A stretch of 64,000 nucleotides of DNA from Sphaerisporangium rufum. Lineage in GTDB: Bacteria; Actinomycetota; Actinomycetes; Streptosporangiales; Streptosporangiaceae. This document shows positions 29,432 to 36,119 of the stretch, in pieces. The notes under the pieces were generated by a model that saw only the letters and a program-made list of their open reading frames with translations, ran no database searches and was not told the DNA's origin. The position numbers and the translations under genes are program-made. Position 1 is the stretch's first letter, and every line of letters starts with the position of its first letter. The stretch is from assembly GCF_016863395.1 (NCBI RefSeq), contig NZ_BOOU01000036.1, positions 62,001 through 126,000 on the forward strand, in the 5' to 3' direction.

Positions 29432-29450
29432 GGCGATCGCAAAGAGCCCG

Positions 29451-29783
29451 TCAGTGTGCCGCTTCGTACTGCTCGACCACGGAGGAGGCAATACGGCCGC
29501 GCTCGCTGACCGGGATGCCGTTCGACTTCGCCCAGGCCCGGATCTCCGAGCTCTTTTCACGGGACGGACGCTGCCCGCCACCGCGCTTGCGCCCCCGGGA
29601 GGAGGCACTCTCGGCCCGCCGGGCACTGGACACGAAAGAGGACAGCGCCTCGCGGAGCCGCTTGGCGTTTTCCTCGCTCAGATCAATCTCGTAGGCGGAG
29701 CCATCAAGCGCGAAGGTGACAGTCTGATTGGCCTCGCCGCCATCGAGGTCGTCGATGAGTATCTTCTGGATCTGCGTGGCCAT
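29451..29783 (-). CDS. lsr2: Lsr2 nucleoid-associated xenogeneic silencer
   Basis: A 110-residue H-NS-like protein. The N-terminal dimerisation domain (MATQIQKILIDDLDGGEA, then FALDGSAYEIDLSEENAKRLREAL) is joined by a basic linker to the C-terminal DNA-binding domain IRAWAKSNGIPVSERGRI. The RGR triplet there enters the AT-rich minor groove. The ATG at 29783 gives exactly this domain layout; longer frames are not supported. Actinomycetes often carry two Lsr2 paralogues; the location next to clpC suggests the primary one (inference). Confidence 0.96.
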   Translation of the reverse strand: MATQIQKILIDDLDGGEANQTVTFALDGSAYEIDLSEENAKRLREALSSFVSSARRAESASSRGRKRGGGQRPSREKSSEIRAWAKSNGIPVSERGRIASSVVEQYEAAH

Positions 29784-29896
29784 CCGGCAATCCTTTCGCA
29801 GAGCATTGTTCGTTTCGCCAGCTAAACATATACCCGGCGACCCCGCCTGACAATTCAACGGGCCAGTGGATTGCGCCGCGCCGCGGATCGGCCGGC

Positions 29897-30046
29897 TCAG
29901 TCGGAAGCGGTCTCGGCCGACTTCTCGGAAGACCGTGCCTCCTGGCGCCTGCTCGCCGCCTCGGAACGCACCAGCTTCACGATCGCGAAGACCACCACCG
30001 CGGTCACAACGACGGGTGGTATCAACGCGGACAATACATCGTTCAT
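29897..30046 (-). CDS. 49-aa single-pass membrane peptide upstream of lsr2
   Basis: A short gene. The ATG at 30046 has GGGGAGAGG 5 nt upstream. The product MNDVLSALIPPVVVTAVVVF continues to one TM helix (about residues 8-26), then a charged Arg/Glu-rich cytoplasmic tail (VRSEAASRRQEARSSEKSAE). It lies 113 bp upstream of lsr2 on the same strand. The clean ribosome site and the classic positive-inside layout support a real gene. Function is unknown. Confidence 0.65.
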   Translation of the reverse strand: MNDVLSALIPPVVVTAVVVFAIVKLVRSEAASRRQEARSSEKSAETASD

Positions 30047-30466
30047 TGATCCTCTCCCCACGCGGGGGCGGCATTCAGGGTCGCCCCCGCCGATAATTGT
30101 CACACGGGACCCGCTCCCCTCGCGCCCCGGCCGCCGGATCGGGCCGGTGCGCGGCCGTCCAGGCCCCTGCCCGAGGTCAGCAGGGGTCGTCTGCCGTTCC
30201 ATCACGGCCGGGCAAGGACCGTTCCAGAGCATTCCGCGTCTCTCAAGCCGCCTTACCGGATGGCCCGGGAAAGCTGATCCGGCGTAAACATCCGGCGGGG
30301 CGCCCCAGCGGGTCCGAACGCCGGAAAAGCCGCTCCCATCGGGATTCCCGCGTCGAACCGGACCCGCGGCCGCGCGCCACCCGAGGCCCGATCCCCGGAT
30401 CCGCCGAGGAGCTTTTGCATGCCGGACACGGCGAAGGCGCCACCAGGAGCGGTCCGGTGCGTGAAT

Positions 30467-30495
30467 ATTCCGCACGCGGGCGCCGCGTGCGGAAT
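30467..30495. repeat. Perfect 13-bp inverted repeat with 3-nt loop
   Basis: ATTCCGCACGCGG and its exact complement flank GCG. It is 420 bp from the nearest gene and has no T run on either side. Confidence 0.85.
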
Positions 30496-30791
30496 GCGGC
30501 GCATAGTAAGACGGCATACGCATCGGAGCGGGCGCGGGCCGATCGCCCGGCCCCGCCCCGGCGGGCGGTCGCGCATCGGCGCCTTCCGGACGCGGACCTC
30601 ATCATGAACGAGAAATCGCCGCGGCGCCGACGTTTCCGTAAGATCGGCCCCCGATGATTCTCTTGCCGCTTACCCGGCGGCCGCGCGGGAGTCCGCGGGC
30701 GAGGCGGCCTTCGCGGACCGTCCCGCGCGCGCCCCGCCGGGGACGGGGGTCCGCCCCTGCGGGCGGGGGCGGGAACGGGCGATGGAACGCC

Positions 30792-30826
30792 GAACGGGGC
30801 CGGAGGACACGCCTCCGGCCCCGTTC
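30792..30826 (-). terminator. Terminator of the RDD membrane protein gene
   Basis: A perfect 15-bp stem (30792-30806 with 30812-30826, GAACGGGGCCGGAGG and complement) with a 5-nt loop, 12 bp after the stop. Confidence 0.82.
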
Positions 30827-30838
30827 CGGGCGCCGCGC

Positions 30839-32128
30839 CTACTTCGTCTTGACGACGACCGTACCGGCGACCTTGTCGTGCAGAGCCTGCTGGAGGGGCT
30901 TGTCCCAGAGCAGCCACAGCACGTTCACCAGGGTGAAGATGCCGACCACGTACCCGAGGACCGGGACCCAGCGCAGGAACTGCGGGCCCCACAGCACGCC
31001 GGCGCGCTTGCCCGCCACGTCGGTGCCGAGGCCGCTCGCGTCCAGCACGCCGCCGACCCGGACCACCTTGATGCCCATGGCGATCTTGCCGACCGTCTGG
31101 CCGCGCTGCTTGAGCATCAGGAACTCGTAGAGGAAGAAGATGACGCCGAGCAGCAGCGCGGTGATCAGCCCGGCGAGGAAGACCCCGCCACCGGCGTCGA
31201 TGGCCCCGGTGGTCGGGTCGAAGCTCGGCGCGGTGACGATGATCCCGGTGAGGATCGCGGTCAGGATCGCGGCGGGGATGGCGAGGATCACGCTGTCGAT
31301 CAGCCGGGCCACCAGGCGCTGCCACCACTCGGCGAGCGGCGCGGGCGCGCCGGGCGGCTGGGCGCCGGCCGCGCCGTAGGCCGGCTGGCCGTAACCCTGC
31401 TGCGGGTACCCCGGCTGCTGGCCGTACTGCGGCTGGCCGTAACCACCGGTCTGGCCGTACTGCTGCTGGCCGTAACCCTGCTGCCCGTACTGCTGCTGGC
31501 CGTACTGCTGCTGGTCGTAGCCGGGCTGCTGGCCGTACTGCTGGCCCTGCTGCCCGTAGCCCTGCTGGTCGTAGCCGGGCTGCTGGCCCTGCTGGCCGTG
31601 CTGGCCATAGCCCTGCTGCTGGCCGTACTGCTGCTGGCCGTAACCACCGGCCTGACCGCCGGCCTCCTGGCCGTAGCCCTGCTGACCGTAGGACTGCTGC
31701 TGGCCGTAGCCCTGCTGGCCCTGCTGGTCGTAGCCGGGCTGCTGGCCCTGCTGGGCCTGCTGGCCATAGCCCTGCTGCTGGCCGTACTGCTGCTGGCCGT
31801 AACCACCGGCCTGGCCCCCGGCCTCCTGGCCGTAGCCCTGCTGACCGTAGGACTGCTGCTGGCCGTAGCCCTGCTGGTCCTGCTGGCCGTAGCCCTGCCC
31901 GGGCTGCTGGCCCTGCTGCGGGTAGCCCTGTCCGTAGGAGCCGGTGCCGCCCTGGCCGTACTGGGGCCTGCTCTGCTCCGACGTCGGCTGGGGGCGGTGG
32001 ACGACCGTCCGCTCCGGGTCGCTGCCCGGAGCGGGATGATCGCCGGCGTGCTGTCCATATTGCGGAGATCCCGGGGGCGGGTTGCCCTCCGGCTCATCGC
32101 GTGGGTACGGCGGCTGTCCGGTGCTCAC
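30839..32128 (-). CDS. RDD-family membrane protein with long prion-like Gln/Gly/Tyr-rich N-terminus
   Basis: A 429-residue protein. Residues about 40-255 are low complexity with 25 YGQ motifs, built on a duplicated unit of roughly 50 residues ([17 protein letters not shown] occurs twice). From about residue 265 an RDD domain follows: [19 protein letters not shown], two to three TM helices, and the conserved [14 protein letters not shown] loop. The GTG at 32128 has AGGTGA 6 nt upstream. RDD proteins are poorly understood membrane proteins, some acting in ion transport. Actinomycete RDD proteins often have Pro/Gly-rich cytoplasmic heads, but this YGQ density is extreme and resembles eukaryotic FUS-type domains. 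Confidence 0.88.
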   Translation of the reverse strand: MSTGQPPYPRDEPEGNPPPGSPQYGQHAGDHPAPGSDPERTVVHRPQPTSEQSRPQYGQGGTGSYGQGYPQQGQQPGQGYGQQDQQGYGQQQSYGQQGYGQEAGGQAGGYGQQQYGQQQGYGQQAQQGQQPGYDQQGQQGYGQQQSYGQQGYGQEAGGQAGGYGQQQYGQQQGYGQHGQQGQQPGYDQQGYGQQGQQYGQQPGYDQQQYGQQQYGQQGYGQQQYGQTGGYGQPQYGQQPGYPQQGYGQPAYGAAGAQPPGAPAPLAEWWQRLVARLIDSVILAIPAAILTAILTGIIVTAPSFDPTTGAIDAGGGVFLAGLITALLLGVIFFLYEFLMLKQRGQTVGKIAMGIKVVRVGGVLDASGLGTDVAGKRAGVLWGPQFLRWVPVLGYVVGIFTLVNVLWLLWDKPLQQALHDKVAGTVVVKTK

Positions 32129-32217
32129 CGTGTCACCTCACTTCGGCTGCGCATGCGGTACATGTCATGACACACATGCTGTGGTGCTGCCCAACGTAGC
32201 GACAGTGGGATCAACAG

Positions 32218-32790
32218 TCACCTTTCCCTTCTGTCAACCCCGTCGTCGGACGGCGGCCGCAGATGGAGGAGCATGCGCGTGTTGCCCAGGGTGTTCGGCT
32301 TGACGTGCTCCAGCTCCAGGAACTCGGCGACGCCCTCATCGTAGGAGGCGAGCAGCTCGGCGTACACCTCCGGCGAGACCGGCGTGCCGTTGAGCGGCAC
32401 GAAACCGTGCCGCGCGAAGAAGTCGACCTCGAAGGTGAGGCAGAAGACCCGCCGCAGGCCGAGCTCCCGGGCCGTCGCCAGCAGGGCCTCGACGATGCGG
32501 TGCCCGATGCCGAGACCGCGCCGCTCGGCGTCGACCGCGACGGTGCGGATCTCCGCCAGGTCCTCCCACAACACGTGCAGCGCGCCGCAGCCGACCACCT
32601 GGCCGTCGCACTCGGCGACCCAGAACTCCTGCACGTCCTCGTAGAGCGTGACGGTGGCCTTGCGCAGCAGGCGCGGCCCGTCACCGGAATAGGCGTCCAC
32701 CAGCCGCCGGATGGTGGGCACGTCGGTCGTGCGGGCCCGCCGGACGGCGAGGGCCCTGTCCGCGGGGACCGGCGAGACGACCTGCTCCAT
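32218..32790 (-). CDS. ArgA-like amino-acid N-acetyltransferase (GNAT)
   Basis: A 190-residue GNAT enzyme of the stand-alone N-acetylglutamate synthase type (like mycobacterial Rv2747/ArgA). The acetyl-CoA loop is AVDAERRGLGIGHRIVEALL. Preceding strands are ECDGQVVGCGALHVLWEDLAEIRTV, then RRVFCLTFEVDFFARHGFVPL, all typical of that subfamily. The predicted reaction is acetyl-CoA plus L-glutamate to N-acetylglutamate, the first step of arginine synthesis. The ATG at 32790 is set by TACGCT (32798-32803) 7 nt upstream. There is no arg gene nearby. The gene symbol is withheld because substrate is inferred only from similarity. Confidence 0.8.
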   Translation of the reverse strand: MEQVVSPVPADRALAVRRARTTDVPTIRRLVDAYSGDGPRLLRKATVTLYEDVQEFWVAECDGQVVGCGALHVLWEDLAEIRTVAVDAERRGLGIGHRIVEALLATARELGLRRVFCLTFEVDFFARHGFVPLNGTPVSPEVYAELLASYDEGVAEFLELEHVKPNTLGNTRMLLHLRPPSDDGVDRRER

Positions 32791-33182
32791 GACCGGCAGC
32801 GTAGCCGTCGCCCGAGCACACCATGCCGCCAGGTAAAGTTGATCGGCAATATCGGTCGACCCCTAATTGCTCGACCGCCCATCGCACTCCCCCGGCGCCG
32901 CCGACCGGCCGGCTCCACCGTGAAAACAGCCATCTTTCAGGATGTTTCATGATCTGAGGGACGCAGCCACCACCGGGTGCGAACCACGGCCCGGTCATGC
33001 CCCGGCAAAGCCGGTGCGGACCGGCGCCCCCCGGCGACACAGCGTGATCACTTCGTGATGCGGTGGTTGTGAAACCTCAACAGAATCCGCAGTTCTGGTT
33101 GAGCACGAACCAGGACTGCACTAATGTCCAGCGTCAATGTCGGCCATCGTGCGGCGGTGGCCGATCCGCCTAATCCCGGCCG
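32791..33182. other. Gap upstream of the c-di-AMP riboswitch
   Basis: About 390 bp with no gene. It holds the GNAT promoter at its left end (TACGCT 32798-32803) and the hydrolase promoter (33099-33127) at its right end. Confidence 0.6.
33095..33127 (+). promoter_or_regulatory. Sigma-70-type promoter of the NlpC/P60 gene with a dyad on the -35
   Basis: TTGAGC (33099-33104), a 17-bp spacer and TAATGT (33122-33127) predict transcription from about 33134, ahead of the riboswitch. CTGGTT (33095-33100) and AACCAG (33108-33113) form an inverted repeat across the -35, a candidate repressor or activator site. Confidence 0.6.
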
Positions 33183-33344
33183 TGTCCCCGCACGCCGGGA
33201 ACCGGGGACCCACCGGTGGCCGCGGCTCGCCCGCGCACCACCGCCCCTGGGGTGAATCCGAGAGGGAGGCGTCACGATCTCCGTGACCGAACGCGCTCGG
33301 TAGGGCTACTCCGGCCCGAACCCGTCAGCTAACCCGGTAGGCGT
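33183..33344 (+). ncRNA. ydaO-type c-di-AMP riboswitch
   Basis: The leader carries the diagnostic blocks of the ydaO-yuaA RNA: GGGAACCGGGGACC near 33197, TGGGGTGAATCCGAG at 33249-33263, and the nearly invariant CCGAACCCGTCAGCTAACCC at 33316-33335, ending GGTAGGCG at 33337. The ribosome site (AAGGAG, GAGGAG, 33347-33357) follows at once, so ligand folding can reach either transcription or translation. The class is a c-di-AMP off-switch and in actinomycetes often precedes cell-wall hydrolases. I recognised it by motif recall, not by covariance search. Confidence 0.88.
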
Positions 33345-33364
33345 TCAAGGAGAGGAGCACATCG

Positions 33365-34441
33365 GTGCAGGCTAGGCGTACGCCTGGAGAGATCTCGGGA
33401 CGGCCCCCCCGCGGCGTCGCACGGACCCCGCGTGCCCGGCTCGCCGGCGCGGCCGGCGGCGCCCGGCGCGTCGCCCGCCGTCTCACCCTGGTGACCGTCG
33501 CGCTGACCGCGGTGGCCGTCGGGGCACCGGTGGGGTCGGCGGCCGCCGAGCCCAAGCCCGGCCTGAACAAGCTCAAGACCCAGGTCGAGGATCTCTACAA
33601 CGAGATCGAGTCGCTGACCGAGCAGTACAACGGTCAGCGGGAGCGTCTCGCCCAGGTCCGGCGCTCGGCCGAGTTGGCCAAGAAGACGCTCGCCCGCAGC
33701 GAGACCGATCTGGCGGAGAAGCGCCGCAAGGCCGGCATGTACGCCCAGGACGCCTACATGACCGGCGGCCTCGGCTCCTCCCTGGCCCTCGCCATGTCCG
33801 CCGACCCGTCCCGCTACCTCGACCAGGCCGCCACGACCTACACCATGGAGATGCAGCAGGGCCAGGAGGTCTCCCAGATCAGCCAGGCGATGGAGACCGC
33901 CAGGCGGGCCAAGGAGAGCGCCCGGGCCCGTGAGGCCGAGGTGCAGAAGCTCGTCAGCGACCTCGGCGCCCAGCGCGACAAGATCCGCAAGGCGATCGGC
34001 CGTACCGAGACGAGCCTGTTCCGCCAGGCGCGCGCCAAGGTCGGCGGCTTCGGGCGCGCCACCCGGGTCGCCATTCCCATCCCCGGCGATGGCAAGGCGG
34101 CCGAGGCGACCAAGTGGGCGCTCACCCAGCAGCTCAAACCATACGTCTGGGGCGCCGAGGGCCCCAACACTTTCGACTGCTCGGGCCTGGTCATGTGGGC
34201 CTACCAGAAGGTGGGCATCAGCCTGCCGCACTACACCGGCGACCAGTGGACCGCGGGCACGCACGTGTCCCGGGACGACATGCGTCCCGGTGATCTGGTC
34301 TTCTTCCACAGCGACCTGCACCACGTCGGCATCTACATCGGTGGCGGGCTGATGGTGCACGCGCCGCACACCGGTGACGTGGTGCGGGTGGCGCCGATCG
34401 GCAACCGCCCGTTCGCCGGCGCGGTGCGCATCGCCGACTGA
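33365..34441 (+). CDS. Secreted NlpC/P60 peptidoglycan endopeptidase (RipA-like)
   Basis: A 358-residue cell-wall hydrolase. The GTG at 33365 has GAGGAG 7 nt upstream. A long basic signal sequence (to about residue 60, VALTAVAVGAPVGSAAA) precedes a coiled-coil hairpin (about 70-235, with the heptads QVEDLYNEIESLTEQYNGQR) that likely autoinhibits. The C-terminal NlpC/P60 domain has catalytic Cys272 (FDCSG), His320 (HHVGIY) and a third polar residue His332 (MVHAPH). It cleaves D-Glu-mDAP bonds in the stem peptide, by analogy with RipA. Control by the upstream c-di-AMP riboswitch couples wall remodelling to second-messenger level. Confidence 0.93.
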   Translation: MQARRTPGEISGRPPRGVARTPRARLAGAAGGARRVARRLTLVTVALTAVAVGAPVGSAAAEPKPGLNKLKTQVEDLYNEIESLTEQYNGQRERLAQVRRSAELAKKTLARSETDLAEKRRKAGMYAQDAYMTGGLGSSLALAMSADPSRYLDQAATTYTMEMQQGQEVSQISQAMETARRAKESARAREAEVQKLVSDLGAQRDKIRKAIGRTETSLFRQARAKVGGFGRATRVAIPIPGDGKAAEATKWALTQQLKPYVWGAEGPNTFDCSGLVMWAYQKVGISLPHYTGDQWTAGTHVSRDDMRPGDLVFFHSDLHHVGIYIGGGLMVHAPHTGDVVRVAPIGNRPFAGAVRIAD

Positions 34442-34577
34442 CGGGCGCGCATGACCGAGCCCCGGCGGGGGCCGGATGTCCGGGCCGCCGGGGTGGTCAC
34501 CCCGCCTTTCCGCGGAGCCAGGGCGCGCCGGACCGCCCGGAGCGTCCGGCTCCGGCGGCGGGCGCGCCCTGAGCGCG

Positions 34578-34826
34578 TCAGATGAGCCTGCGGCGCGCCG
34601 CCCAGGCCACCGCCTCGATGGCGGTGGCGACGCCGATGCGGTCGCAGATGCCGCGCAGCCGGCGCCGCACCGTACGCCCGCTCACGTCCAACCGCCGGCC
34701 CACCCGGTCGACGGTCACGCCCTTGGCCAGTTCGGCGAGCAAGAGAAGATCATCATCACTCAGTCCCACACCGTCTGATCCCGTGGGAATGCCATTCCCA
34801 CGGGAAACCAGATCCGGATACGCCAT
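34578..34826 (-). CDS. Small LuxR-type HTH protein without a receiver, 82 aa
   Basis: The product is little more than a GerE/LuxR DNA-binding domain: LSDDDLLLLAELAKGVTVDRVGRRLDVSGRTVRRRLRGI, with the recognition helix VSGRTVRRRL. The N-terminal 20 residues are short and polar (MAYPDLVSRGNGIP). There is no receiver, PAS or TPR partner. The ATG at 34826 has GGGGGAGG upstream. It could be a stand-alone regulator or a competitor of full-length LuxR proteins. It converges with the NlpC/P60 gene. Confidence 0.8.
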   Translation of the reverse strand: MAYPDLVSRGNGIPTGSDGVGLSDDDLLLLAELAKGVTVDRVGRRLDVSGRTVRRRLRGICDRIGVATAIEAVAWAARRRLI

Positions 34827-35336
34827 CGGGTGTCCTCCCCCACGACGAACTCGGCAACATACTGGAATGCTTCAGCCCGCCCGTGACGAACGGTAAACGC
34901 CACGTTGAAAGGTCGTCAAGCGTTGGGGACGTCAGGCGATGGGTTTGGGTTTGACATACCTAGCCATATGTGAACTACTCATGACATGTATCCGGGCCAG
35001 GGCCTGTGGAGTGTCGCCATGAGGACATCCCCGGCCACCGCCCGGCCATCGCTCGCGGCATGATGTCCCTGGTGGAGCCAGGTGGACCGGCCGCCATCGC
35101 GCCGCACCGCACCGGCCCCACCGCCGATCTCCGCGCCGGAATACCGGCAAATGTCAGATCACTTTCCTGATTATTGGTGAACAGCCGATGCGCGGGCGGC
35201 ATGCAACGTAGATCCGATTTGTCATGATCCCTCGCGCCACCGGTCCGCCGGATTTCCGCATCGACCGCGACGGCGTCCACGATATGGGATAGGACCGTGC
35301 CCGGCCGGCGGTGCGTCGGCCGGGCGGGCACCGGCG
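34827..35336. other. 510-bp gap between the LuxR-type gene and coaX
   Basis: No gene-like frame. The right end has a hairpin (35299-35307 with 35317-35325) that should end coaX transcription. A lower-GC stretch at 34930-34990 includes TTGACA (34951-34956), without a clear -10 partner. Confidence 0.55.
35299..35325 (-). terminator. coaX terminator hairpin
   Basis: A 9-bp GC stem GCCCGGCCG/CGGCCGGGC with a 9-nt loop, 12 bp after the coaX stop. Confidence 0.6.
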
Positions 35337-36119
35337 TCAGCCGGCGTTGCGATGGTAGATGAGCCGCAGGCCGATGAGGGTGAGCCAGGGCTCCTGCACG
35401 TCGATGGAGCGTGCCTCACCGGCGACCGGTGAGGCCAGCGAGCCGGTGGCCACCACCGTGACGTCGTCGGGATCGTCGGCCAGCTCGGCCGCCATCCGCT
35501 CCACGATGCCGTCCACCTGGCCGGCGAAGCCGTAGATGATGCCCGCCTGGAGCGCCTCGACGGTGTTCTTGGCGATCACCGACCGGGGCCGGACCAGCTC
35601 GACCTTGTGCAGCTGGGCACCGGCCGCCGCCAGCGCGTCCACCGAGATCTCTATGCCGGGCGCGGTGACCGCGCCGACGTACTCGCCCTTGGCCGAGACG
35701 GCGTCGAACGACGTCGCGGTGCCGAAGTCGACGATCACGCACGGCCCGCCGTACAGGTGGATGGCGGCCAGCGCGTTCACCACCCGGTCGCTGCCCACCT
35801 CCTTGGGATTGTCCATCCGCACCGGCACCCCGGTGCGCACCCCGGGCTCCACGATGACGGCGGGGACGTCCCCGTAATACCGGCGGCACATCTCCCGCAT
35901 CTCGTTCAGCACCGACGGCACCGTGGAGCACAGCGCGATGCCGCTGACGTCGGTGCCCTTGAGCAGCGGGCTCTGGCCGAGCAGGCCCTGCAGGACCACC
36001 GCGATCTCGTCGGCGGTGCGCCGCGCGTCGGTGGCGAGGCGCCAGTGCTCGATGACCTCCTCGCCCTCGAACAGGCCGAGCACCGTGTGCGTGTTGCCGA
36101 CGTCGATCGTGAGCAGCAT
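35337..36119 (-). CDS. coaX: Type III pantothenate kinase
   Basis: A 260-residue enzyme of the ASKHA fold that phosphorylates pantothenate, the first step of CoA synthesis. The phosphate loops DVGNTHTVLG at the N-terminus and DFGTATSFDAV in the middle are clear, as are GSDRVVNALAA and PGIEISVDALA. The ATG at 36119 shares one base with the nadB-nadC stop (TGATG), so translation is coupled. Type III kinases are not inhibited by CoA. With panC in the same run, two CoA-pathway steps are co-regulated with NAD synthesis. Confidence 0.95.
   Translation of the reverse strand: MLLTIDVGNTHTVLGLFEGEEVIEHWRLATDARRTADEIAVVLQGLLGQSPLLKGTDVSGIALCSTVPSVLNEMREMCRRYYGDVPAVIVEPGVRTGVPVRMDNPKEVGSDRVVNALAAIHLYGGPCVIVDFGTATSFDAVSAKGEYVGAVTAPGIEISVDALAAAGAQLHKVELVRPRSVIAKNTVEALQAGIIYGFAGQVDGIVERMAAELADDPDDVTVVATGSLASPVAGEARSIDVQEPWLTLIGLRLIYHRNAG

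Larger units (their letters stand above)
29141..29450. other. 310-bp gap between clpC and lsr2
   Basis: Holds the clpC promoter region, including a ClgR-box-like site at 29300-29316, and the lsr2 terminator hairpin at 29391-29431. No gene is seen. Confidence 0.6.
30047..30838. other. 792-bp gap without a convincing gene
   Basis: No frame is protein-like. It contains a perfect 13+13 hairpin at 30467-30495 and the RDD-gene terminator at 30792-30826. Base composition drops and rises irregularly, with a lower-GC patch around 30440-30520, unlike coding DNA nearby. Confidence 0.6.
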
